DNA from: Astragalus membranaceus
Taxonomy: Eukaryota; Streptophyta; Magnoliopsida; Fabales; Fabaceae
Assembly: GCA_039519185.1 (NCBI GenBank)
Contig: CM076849.1
Span: forward strand, 32,359,109-32,423,108
Length of the DNA: 64,000 bases
Direction: 5' to 3'
Positions 12,998 to 21,308 of the stretch are shown here, piece by piece. Each line of letters opens with the position of its first letter. The stretch's first letter is position 1. Made by a program: the position numbers and the translations under genes. A model generated the notes under the pieces. The model was not told the origin of the DNA. It searched no databases and was given only the letters and a program-made list of their open reading frames with translations.

Positions 12998-13934
12998 AGG
13001 GGTGACGACCTCTATGATAGTACACTAGGGGAGGGAAGTCATGAGCCCATAACCCAGGCCCCTTCTATGTTTGCCCACTGATGAAAGGATTAGTGGATTG
13101 GGTTCACCAAAAGCCAAAGAAATAACCGGATAAGGTAGGCTTGAGGTGTTGTGCTAAGCTAAAGAAAAGAATAGGACATGAATCGTAGTCGCTTATTAGG
13201 GCTACGAGTAAGAAGAAAATATATGTCCACATGGTCACTTATTAGGGCCATGATGTTCAAGTAAAAGCATAATGAAATGCTAGAGTTAGTAAGGGGTCTT
13301 GATAGGACTCACTGAGATAATGTTTATCTCACCCTTTATTATTGTGGTTTTTACAGAGAAACAGGGAAAGACAATTGCGAAGAAGCACGGCTAGATGGTG
13401 TGCTTTATGGAGCTGTTATTGAAGAATTAGTTTTATGACTATGCCATTTTCCCCTTTGTTATCTTTGTAGTTCCGATTGTATAACTATTATTCGCTAACA
13501 GTTGTAAATCGTTTCCGCTACTTATGGTTTGGATATTGAACACCAGGTTGTATAAGTTTTAAGTCATAAAACTTAAGTACTTTATGTTAACTTAAGGAGG
13601 TTCATGGAACCGTATGATAATTACTTATCGAAGTTTTTAGTTGTGTTCAATATTCCAGGCATACAAGTTAACTCTGATGCATGCCATGTTGTGCATTTTG
13701 GTATTTCTACAAGTTAGAAATATCGGGGTGTTACATAAATATTAAAAAAATACCTGACACATATTTATCACTGATGCCTATAAAAACAAATAAAAAATAC
13801 CTGACACATATTATAATTTTCAAATTACTAATCTACGTATCTTTTAACCACTAACAAAAACTCCAAACTAACTTTTTTGTCTCTTCAGCCTATTTAATTC
13901 CCTGGCTTAATCAATTCATATAAAGAACACGACG

Positions 13935-13964
13935 ATACCCGCGTTTGTACGGGTATCCCACTGG
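13935..13964 (+). other. Candidate Helitron 3' terminus
   Basis: A 7-bp stem (ATACCCG/CGGGTAT) with an 8-base loop is followed four bases later by CTGG and then T, which fits the Helitron rule hairpin-CTRR-T. I could not find a convincing 5' TC end, so the extent of the element, if real, is unknown. Compare the much clearer terminus at 17220-17249. Confidence 0.35.
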
Positions 13965-14347
13965 TAAAAGACAAAAACAAACACGACTGTCTTGGGACGC
14001 ATAATTTAATCGGTGCAGAAGTTGTAACTATCAAATTTATAGTCCCCCCCCCCCATTAAACCCCATACCCCCATATTTGATTTTAACCCAAAAATACCCC
14101 TTTTATTTTTGTCAAAATCTGATTAGGCCCCACAAAATCTGATCAGTTCAGATTTCTGGAAATAGAGTATTTCCGGAATACAAGTTATGCTTCCGGAAAT
14201 ACCCACTGTTAGGTATTTCCGGAAATTCAAATTTTTAATCTTCTGGAAATACATTTTTTTGACGTATTTCCGGAAAGTTTTTTTTTAAACTTCCGGAAAT
14301 ACCGTTGTTTAACGTATTTCCGGAAATACGAAAAAAAAATTCCGGAT

Positions 14348-14659
14348 ATGGCTACGACAGATGGCAGAGACCTCTTTATAGATTTATCGGATGCGTTTAC
14401 CACATCACAGGTTTTTCCTACTCGGGATATTGTTACCCGTTGGGCTAGAGATATCGGGAAAGTCAACGGGGTAATTGTCATTATTATTCGATCCGAGTCG
14501 AGTGAGAATGGTAAATGGAAGAAAAATAAGATTGTTTTTGGTGTTCTTTTGTCCCAGATCATGTTGCACCGACCCTCCCAGCTGTTGTTGATTACATTTC
14601 CATTAAATGATTGTATTATATTATATTATATTTTATTCCACGAGTTTATATTATATTAA
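14348..14659 (+). pseudogene. Fragment of a MULE/FAR1-like transposase N-terminus
   Basis: The first 65 or so residues (DAFTTSQVFPTRDIVTRWAR, then a VIIIRSES motif) resemble the N-terminal DNA-binding region of plant MULE transposases and FAR1-related proteins, where a conserved hydrophobic strand is followed by an RS-containing turn. The zinc-binding Cys/His part that should follow is absent: the similarity stops near 14543 and the frame runs on into unrelated residues. No catalytic DDE core is present. I read it as the stump of an internally deleted transposase gene. Family assignment comes from motif memory, not a search. Confidence 0.5.
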
Positions 14660-14809
14660 ATTTTATTCCACGAATTTTTTATTTGACGGTCTAGATTTTG
14701 CCAACACTATTTAACGGTCTAGATTTTGCCGACACTTTAAATGGTCTAGATTTTGCCGACCACTTTTCATCCAACGGTGGAAATTCACTTTAGGGTCTCA
14801 GATTTTCCC

Positions 14810-14817
14810 TATAAATA
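14810..14817 (+). promoter_or_regulatory. TATA box of the PB1-like gene
   Basis: TATAAATA lies 41 bp upstream of the ATG at 14858. The leader between (TTTCATACACACAACACAAA) looks like a normal plant 5' untranslated region, which suggests this gene kept a working core promoter. Confidence 0.65.
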
Positions 14818-14857
14818 GACCCATTGGGTTTCACGTCTTTCATACACACAACACAAA

Positions 14858-15280
14858 ATGATGATGGCTATGGCCAACGAAGAGTCTTCCCTCACTATCA
14901 TTTTGACTAATCAGGGCCTCATTGATCATCAGGGCATCATCATCAACGAAGATGATGATGTCTGTTTCGAGGGGCGAGACATGTTCCAGTGTAGGTTAAA
15001 ACACAACATAATATTCGCTGCCCTGAAAGAGAGACTACTGCGTAAGGTGCAACCGGAGGGCAACGAGCATGAAATAATTAATATAATTTATCGGAAACCA
15101 GCTTGGGTTAATGGACGTGTGCACTGGCCTGCAATGGATGTCAACAACGACGATGACGTCCAAGCCATGATGGCCATTGATCATGTTATCTTTAAATGGA
15201 AGGGTTATCTGCATTTATACGCCGAAACCAGAAGGACTGTCGCTGAGATCCTTCGTCGTTTCACTCCACCATCTCAGTAG
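14858..15280 (+). CDS. Small acidic PB1-like single-domain protein (140 aa), MULE cargo
   Basis: Complete intronless frame with ATG about 40 bp after a TATA box and stop at 15278-15280. The protein has one domain of about 115 residues: a DDDVCFEG stretch, an LKHNIIFAALKERLLRKVQ helix, an IIYRKP strand, then NDDDVQAMM and a final LYAETRRTVAEILRRF helix. The same order of motifs occurs twice in the protein at 37090-37914, so this is a real family and not chance. The DDDV-(Q/R)AMM element and LYVET-like strand recall the PB1-like N-terminal region of some plant MuDR transposases. Function is unknown; start choice among three adjacent Met codons is uncertain. Confidence 0.7.
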   Translation: MMMAMANEESSLTIILTNQGLIDHQGIIINEDDDVCFEGRDMFQCRLKHNIIFAALKERLLRKVQPEGNEHEIINIIYRKPAWVNGRVHWPAMDVNNDDDVQAMMAIDHVIFKWKGYLHLYAETRRTVAEILRRFTPPSQ

Positions 15281-15493
15281 TTTCTATTATGTTTTCGTTT
15301 TGTTTGTTGTTGTTATTTTAAATCAATGTAGAAGGCGTTTTTAATTAATCAAATAAATGTTTCATTTTTTATTTTTGCACTCCAGAAACACCGTATTATA
15401 TGATAAATTCGGAAGGCAATTTTAAGGGATTTTCGGAAATACATCAAATTGGGATAAATTCAGAAGGCAATATTGAGCGATTTCCGGAAATAC

Positions 15494-15654
15494 CTCAAAT
15501 CTAGATAAGTCCGAAAGTATGTTTTTTTGATTTTCCTGAAATATCGCATTTTACAGTATTTTCGGAAAGTAAAATGTGTTTCGTAAATACCGTAAAATGC
15601 GATATTTCCGGAAAATCAAAAAAACATACTTCCGGATTTATCTAGATTTGAGAT
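15494..15654. repeat. Long inverted repeat (hairpin) at the right end of the MULE-like element
   Basis: Arms of about 67-70 bases (15494-15560 and 15585-15654) are near-perfect inverse copies around a loop of about 24 bases. Both arms contain a TTTCC(G/T)GAAA-type palindrome and the sequence TATGTTTTTTTGATTTTCC or its complement. A transcript would fold into a long stem that could feed small-RNA production. Confidence 0.85.
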
Positions 15655-16900
15655 ATTTCCAGAAATTTTGTGGATTTGAGGGGTAGTTTCATCCGTTTGG
15701 ACATTTAGGGGGTATATAAAAAAAACAGCCTTATAGTTTTGGAGCTTTTCTTTAATTTTATTTTAGAAAAAAGTTTGCCGTGCTTATATAGATTACTGAC
15801 TGATTGATTTATTCCGTCCATTAATTTTATGTGCCTTGAAAAATTATTTTACATGGAAATAATAATTTGTTGTTTTTGATAATTATTTACCTATGATATA
15901 CTATTTGACTGTCTTTTTTGATCAAGTATTATTTGACTGTCTATTATTTATTATACTTATCTATCTCTCTATGATAAAAATTTAGAGTATAATTAAAAAA
16001 CAAGTAATTAAAGTAATCTATCTACTATCTATCTATACCATTTACCCACTACCAAAATTACAATTTTATCCTTTTCACTTTTTCACTTTTTCAAACTTTT
16101 TCACTTTTTCACTCTCTCATACACTTTTTCACTCTCCCTCACTTTTTACTCTCTTCTCCTATTTCTTTTTCCAATTATCTCATTTCTCTATTTTTGATAT
16201 TTTTTTTACTCTCTCACACACACTTTTTCACTCTGTTCTCCTCTTTCTTCCTCTAATTCTCCCATTTATCTATTTTTCACAATATACCTACTTTAATTTA
16301 ATCTACATGTCACCTTCATTTTTCCTCTTTACTATTTTAAAATTTTCAAATTTTGACAAAATTTTAATATTTGTTTTAGGCTAATTAAATCTGTTAACTT
16401 TAAAATTGTCTTGATTTTCACGGGATAAAGTTCTGACTAATTAAATTTTGTCTGAGTCCATACATTACCCACTACCAAAATATCAATCTTATCATTTTTC
16501 TAACTAAGCAATTGGAGTATATTTAGGTAATTTTATTTTTTCACTTTTTCAAACTTTTTTACTCTCACACACTTTTTCAAACTTACCATTTACCTATTAC
16601 CAAAATATCAATCTTATGCTTTTCCCAACTAAATAATTGGAGTATAATCAATAATTTAAAAAAAATTATTCATTTTTATAATTTACACAAACTACTCAAA
16701 CCTACTTTTTTTAAACTTTTTCCCACAACTATTTAAAAAAAATTATTCATTTTTATAATTTACTCAAACTACTAAAATTACTAAAATCAATTAAAATGAG
16801 TAAAATCAATTAATTTTTTCATAAAAAATAAAATCAATCAATTTAATCACTACAAAAAATTACCAAATAACTATTTTATAATTACTAAAAAAGAGTAAAA

Positions 16901-17042
16901 TGCCAACGGGAGTGGCAACGAGAGCGAGAGTGCCAACGGGACTGCCAACATGAATGCCAACGGGAGTGGCAACGAGAGTGCCAACGGGAGTGCCAACAGG
17001 AGGACCAACGAAGATGCAAACGGGAGGGGCAACGGGGATGCA
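16901..17042. repeat. Minisatellite, about 12-15 bp units of TGCCAACGGGAG type
   Basis: About ten degenerate units built on GCCAACGGGAGTG, alternating GCCAACGGGAG and GGCAACGAGAG variants, lie inside the Helitron. Gly/Val/Pro/Thr-rich frames on either strand are by-products. Confidence 0.9.
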
Positions 17043-17219
17043 TATTTTACCTCTAATGTCCAAATACAATATTATGGATCAATGTAGTTCTGATTGTCAA
17101 CGGGGATGCATATTCCACTTTGAATTTCAAATCATACATTTTGGACATTGTTCACAACTTATCAATATCTTCCAAATTACTATTATGACTTCATGGTAAT
17201 ACACCGACCATACAGTATC

Positions 17220-17249
17220 ACCCGTGCGTATGCACGGGTAAACAACTAG
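17220..17249 (+). other. Helitron 3' terminal hairpin and CTAG end
   Basis: Stem bases 17220-17227 and 17232-17239, loop GTAT, CTAG at 17246-17249, host T at 17250. This is the best-defined Helitron end in the window. Confidence 0.85.
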
Positions 17250-17250
17250 T

Positions 17251-17857
17251 CTTAAATCTATCAAAATGACAAATAAAATAGAAAGTTCTTTTTATCAAAA
17301 ACTTTAAACTAGCATATATGTTTAAATTAAAAGTTGAGTAAAAAAGGTTTAAATTAAAAGTAATAATTCTTTGGGGGATTTGATTATAGAGGGAGTGATC
17401 AATATTTGTTTTCATGTTTCATTAATAATTTATAATGCTCTATTTTTTCATTTGATGTTAAATTAAGTATTAAGAAAGTGTTTCAAGAATTTAATAGTTA
17501 TGCAGGTTTAAAAGATTTACTTCCTAGTTTTGTTTTAGAGGATTTTAATCACAATAGGCCACGTCTTCCGTTTTACCGCTTTCGATGAATCTTCTTTCTG
17601 CCAAAGATTTTGGTCTAGTCCCCTTGGTTTTTCTCCGCACGTACTCCTGCTTTTTTCTCTTTTTAATGAAAATGGGGTAGTACTATTTTTTTTTTCTTTT
17701 AGACGATTTTTCCCTATAGAGGGTTTGCATCAAAAGATTTTAACGAGACTCATTTCTTTCTTTGCCAAAAAAAAGTGAAAACTTCAAGACTTACAAAGCA
17801 TTTAAAGATGTATTTACATATTACCTACTAACAAGATTATTTTACACATAGTCGATC
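17251..17857. other. AT-rich intergenic DNA, no gene seen
   Basis: Neither strand has a frame with recognisable similarity, and I found no terminal repeats. Confidence 0.6.
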
Positions 17858-17876
17858 ATATGTCACTATTTTGTAA

Positions 17877-18061
17877 CCCAGAGCGTGGGGCTCAGCGGTT
17901 GGGGCTGAACCTCCATTAACTAAGGGTCGGGGGTTCAATCCCCGCCTTGGGTACGGAGAAGCATTAAAACTCTGGGCCAGCTGTCCTGCCCCTCGAGACA
18001 CCTACTGAGCGAGAGATTAGTCACTGTTGTCCGTGCGGTGGATACCCGAGTTTACCCAAAA
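17877..18061 (+). mobile_element. tRNA-derived SINE, full length
   Basis: An A-box-like sequence (TGGGGCTCAGCGG, 17886-17898) and a strong B box (GGTTCAATCCC, 17932-17942) form an internal Pol III promoter. A 19-bp perfect target duplication, ATATGTCACTATTTTGTAA, flanks the body at 17858-17876 and 18062-18080, and the 3' end is a short A run. It does not fold as a functional tRNA. At 185 bp it is typical of plant SINEs. Confidence 0.93.
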
Positions 18062-18080
18062 ATATGTCACTATTTTGTAA

Positions 18081-18658
18081 GATACACATAAATAAACACT
18101 AAGTCTATAGCGAATTATGATGTAGTTATATAATAAAATATAATTACATATGCGTACACCGTTTATCAATTAAATTTATGTTTTAAAAGAGTATAGCGAA
18201 TTATTTTTTATCCCTAAATTATCCTCGGAGTTATGCATTGATTTGGCTGTTCTTAATTTTTTGCTAAAGGAAAACAAATAAAAATAAACCTCAATTTCAT
18301 TGTTACAAAAGTAGTAGATTGTCAAACACCACTCAAAAGTCATGACAACTTGATGTTGATGAAGACAATAAAAGAACAATACAAAGAAAAAAGAATAAAA
18401 TTTATTGAATGTGTCGTTTTGTCGTGGAAACCATTACCCTATAGGAAAAATCTGGCTTGACCTCTATGCATTCCAAAACACCGATTACAAGGTGAATACA
18501 ACAACATTTTGAACATGTTCACTTGTGGACTTAGGTTATGGAACTCACAGAATAATTGTTAGTATGAAAACAAAAAGGGAGGAAGAAATGGAGCATATGC
18601 ATCGCAGAAGTGGGTAGATTTTTCTACTACTAATCAAATACCGTTTCATGCAACCAAG
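18081..18658. other. AT-rich intergenic DNA, no gene seen
   Basis: No supported gene, TIR or RNA feature. It ends at the target site of the Tat-like element. Confidence 0.6.
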
Positions 18659-18663
18659 GTATC

Positions 18664-19014
18664 TGTTGCGGTCGGTTTCTAGGGGTTGAGAAAGGACCGA
18701 ACACTAGATATACTATTCTCTGCGGAATGTAAAGAACAAGTACTGTATTGAGAGAAAATGAGCTGGGATCCGTTTATTGGCCTCTGAGGGCGGTATTTAT
18801 AATACAAGGGGTATTAATGCTAATTATTACAATTAATGGCCGGGTTGACCATTACAGACAGGAGGAGGGAAGTCAGGGATATTTCCCCCTGATTAGGCTT
18901 CATTCCATTCTGAAAGAGGTGAAGGCTAGATATTTCTGGCCGATCGGTCGGTCTTCAGGGAAGGTCCTTCGAGAGCCGAGCGGATGTAGGAACCGACCGG
19001 TCCGGATGGGAACA
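18664..19014 (-). repeat. 3' LTR of the Tat-like element
   Basis: Starts TGTTGCGGTCGG and ends GGGAACA on the plus strand. It differs from the right LTR by scattered substitutions plus a short duplication near its end (GAGCCGAACGGATGTAA in the right copy), so the insertion is not recent. Confidence 0.9.
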
Positions 19015-19016
19015 GA

Positions 19017-19033
19017 GCCCCACACCGCATGCG

Positions 19034-19079
<46 letters not shown>

Positions 19080-19100
19080 CGTGCGCATGCGGTGCGGGGC
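19017..19100. repeat. Inverted repeat around an (AT)n tract
   Basis: Arms GCCCCACACCGCATGCG (19017-19033) and CGCATGCGGTGCGGGGC (19084-19100) match 16 of 17 as inverse copies and bracket about 37 bp of (AT)n. It sits three bases inside the 3' LTR, where a polypurine tract would be expected. It should extrude as a cruciform. Confidence 0.9.
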
Positions 19101-20088
19101 TTCTTTGCGTTGGCGTTTTACTTCCTTTATCATTTTGTTGCGTTTTTGTTGTCTCCATGTTTGGGACCAAATCTCCTTCTTCGAGTTCCCCGAGTAATCT
19201 CGTCGGTGTTTTGTGCGACAGGAATGCCAGAGGACTCGAAGTGGGAGTCTTTGATCCACGAGAGTTGTGGGTTTTTGCTGGTTTCTTTCTTTGGTTGTCT
19301 TCGTGCAGGGATACTCAGGGAAATCGATGTGCTTGCCTCCATTTGGGCGGGGTACCGCGTTGTCCGCCCCTAGTCCACCGTTTTTCCTACCGGAGGCTCT
19401 AGAGAAGGAGGTTTCTGCTGCAGTCAGGGCAGTGGTGGTGTTTTCCAGCCTCTTGTCCTCGGGCTTCTTCTGGAGAATCAGCGCAGAACGGGGGTGAAGT
19501 TACGCTTCCGTCTGGGGGTTACCTGCAGGCGGCCTTCCTCTTTGTGGCACTTGATTTGGGAGACTCTCCTTCGACCAGGCGACTTTTTGGGAGGATGCTT
19601 TTCTACCGATCGCTTGCCTTGGAAGAGTTTTCTGCAAATGAGGGAACAACAGGAAGCATCGGCCATGACCCGGCGGTTAACCGGTCGGCCTCAAGATCAG
19701 AATGTATATATGTATATCCGTGCATGTAATTTTATGTTTCTTTTGATGTACTCAACATGTGATACTTTGTAAGCTAATTTAAATGGAGTAATGGAAAGAT
19801 GTTTTATGCGGAGTCATACCTTGCTGGTTACTTTGCCCTTTCACCGATCGGTTACAATGTTGACGTTTGATTTGACTGATGCAGCGTGACGTGTGATTAT
19901 GGCGGCTGTTTCAAAGGAGGGTCATGTCATAATTCCGCCATTCGCGAACTGACGCGTGTCTTCATCTAACGGTGGGATGTGAAAGGGTGTGTTAGTTGGC
20001 GCAGCCTATTCCACGCCCCCTACGCACCGTTGGATGAAGTGTTGCCTTGCAGATCGCGACCGTTTGCTTATATTTTTTTGAAAGAACT

Positions 20089-20096
20089 TATAAATA
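20089..20096 (+). promoter_or_regulatory. Candidate TATA box for the plus-strand ORF of the Tat-like element
   Basis: TATAAATA is followed by a pyrimidine-rich leader (CACTCCCTCTCTCACTG), the usual context of a plant core promoter. It lies about 260 bp upstream of the extra ORF remnants and points in their direction, opposite to the element's own gag-pro transcript. Confidence 0.5.
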
Positions 20097-20349
20097 CACT
20101 CCCTCTCTCACTGTTGCCATTTTCGCTTCTTCTCACCATTCTTGCGCTCTTGCTCTTCTTCCCCTGGTTTCCTGCTCACTCTTCTCGCCATTCATGTGGG
20201 TGTTTGTTTCTGCGTCGTCAGTCTGTAGTTTTTCGACACCACTTCGTTTCGTCGTCGAATCAAGGTACGCTCTTGGTTCGAACTTCTCTTTTGTTTGTGT
20301 TTTTCTTGGCCTGTATGTGCTTTTTTTGTTTCGCTTTTCTTCTGTTTGT

Positions 20350-21308
20350 GTTTTTCTTATGCCATCCGATTGACGTTGGTGCTGCTATTGCCCGCCTGGT
20401 CGGCTTTGGTGAGCGTGTTTGTCACCTTCCCGTGGCTGTTGGGTCTCCCCCCTTTACTTATATGTATAAGACTTTGTTAAAAGACTTGGGGTTCGGGTTC
20501 CCTTCTCTTCTTATTACTGTGGTGTGCTCCGAACTCTGAACGTCGCCCATTCCCAGCTCCATCCGAACGGTTGGGCCTCTATGCGGGCGTTTGAGATTTT
20601 GTGCGAGTGTTTGAGTATAGAACCGACGACTTAGAAGTTTTTGAGTTTCTTTAGGGTGCATTCGCCGAGGCCACGTACGTGGGTTTCTATATGCAACATT
20701 CCTCGTCACCTGTTCATGGTCGTTTATAAAAGTAGTTATAAACACTTCATGGAGAGTTTCTCCAAATTGGAGGCGGGGCCGTCCTGTTCCACCTGTTGCT
20801 CACCGAACAAGGTGAGGAGCGGTTTCCCTTGTTTTGGACTCGTAAACCCCGTAAGGGGCGGTTGATAGACGGGCGAGATCTTTCTTCTTCAGACCGAGCG
20901 GATATTGAGCGACTCTGGGAGGGTGCACTAACCAAATCGACCCTTTTGTTGAGTACTGAGAATTTGGCAACAGTTTTAATTTCATACCTGAGTAATTTTC
21001 TTTTCCTTTGTTATCAGTTTCTTGTTTTTGGCTGTGCCTTGGCGCTGATCGGTTTTTCTTCTTTTGCAGGATCTTCAGGTATGTCTTCCATCATTGTTGC
21101 CGAGTGCAATCGTCTTCGTGCCGAGCAGAGGAAGAGGCAAGGGTATACCGATGCTGCTCCCCCGATAAATGCTTCTCTTGTTCCTGCTTCTACCCCTGAT
21201 GTTATTGAGGTACCAAACAGTACTGCGTCCAAGGAGGCCTCTCCTTCCAAACCACCTGCAAAGAAGAGAAAGCCGGAAACTTCTGGTCTCTCCGTGTTGG
21301 TTCAAGCT
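20350..21308 (+). pseudogene. Extra antisense ORF of a Tat element (gypsy-type putative transposase domain), 5' part
   Basis: Degenerate coding sequence with stops and at least one frameshift (near 20785). Recognisable pieces are LHPNGWASMRAFEILCECLS, a YKSSYKHFMES block and GEERFPLFWTRKPRKGR, all typical of the plant protein domain filed as a putative gypsy-type transposon protein (Transposase_28 type). An intron-like stretch follows, ending TTCTTCTTTTGCAG near 21069, then MSSIIVAECNRLR and a basic PPAKKRKPET patch. The ORF is cut at 21308 by a Tekay-like insertion and resumes near 26430. Its role is unknown; extra ORFs are reported for Tat elements in general. Confidence 0.6.

Larger units (their letters stand above)
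9730..13735 (+). mobile_element. Solo LTR of a Tekay/Del-like Ty3 chromovirus, with nested CACTA
   Basis: It runs from TGTAACATCCCCG to ATCGGGGTGTTACA and is flanked by perfect TAAAT duplications (9725-9729, 13736-13740). The empty site survives in the repeat copy near 6697, where TTGATAAATATTAAA is uninterrupted. Without the CACTA element it is about 2.74 kb. It shares long blocks with the LTR at 21309, such as CGGTGCCGTCTAG and GCAGTTTTTCAGCAAAATA, so both belong to one family. No gag or pol remains. Confidence 0.92.
14044..15730 (+). mobile_element. Mutator-like (MULE-type) element carrying a small gene
   Basis: Both ends carry arrays of the palindrome TTTCCGGAAA and related inverted sequences: left 14150-14345, right 15420-15665. 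The left end (CCACAAAATCTGATC, then TTCTGGAAATA) is similar to the reverse complement of the right end (CCACAAAATTTCTGGAAATA). Between the arrays lie a fragment of a FAR1/MULE-type N-terminus and a separate gene with a TATA box. Outer boundaries are approximate: the best TSD pair, TTTATAGTC against CTTATAGTT, matches 7 of 9. Assignment to MULEs rests on gene content and sub-terminal repeats. Confidence 0.5.
16017..17249 (+). mobile_element. Non-autonomous Helitron
   Basis: The 3' end is canonical: an 8-bp perfect stem, ACCCGTGC/GCACGGGT, with a 4-base loop, then six bases, CTAG, and a host T. The 5' end is placed at TCTATCTACTATC after a host A, in line with Helitrons starting TC and inserting between A and T; a start at 16021 is equally possible. 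The body is AT-rich with repeated CATTTACCCACTACCAAAAT-like blocks and a minisatellite. No Rep/helicase is encoded and there is no TSD, as expected. Confidence 0.75.

Noticed and set aside
16860..17069. Frame rich in the repeated words VGTPVG, suggesting a structural repeat protein
   Set aside because: It is the minisatellite inside the Helitron, with no promoter or conserved start.
17877..17960. Possible tRNA gene with A and B boxes
   Set aside because: It cannot form the acceptor and anticodon stems of a tRNA, and a 19-bp TSD and A-rich end show it is the head of a SINE.
18748..19197. 149-residue plus-strand frame, with a relative at 29739-30131
   Set aside because: They are the two LTRs of the Tat-like element read on the opposite strand.
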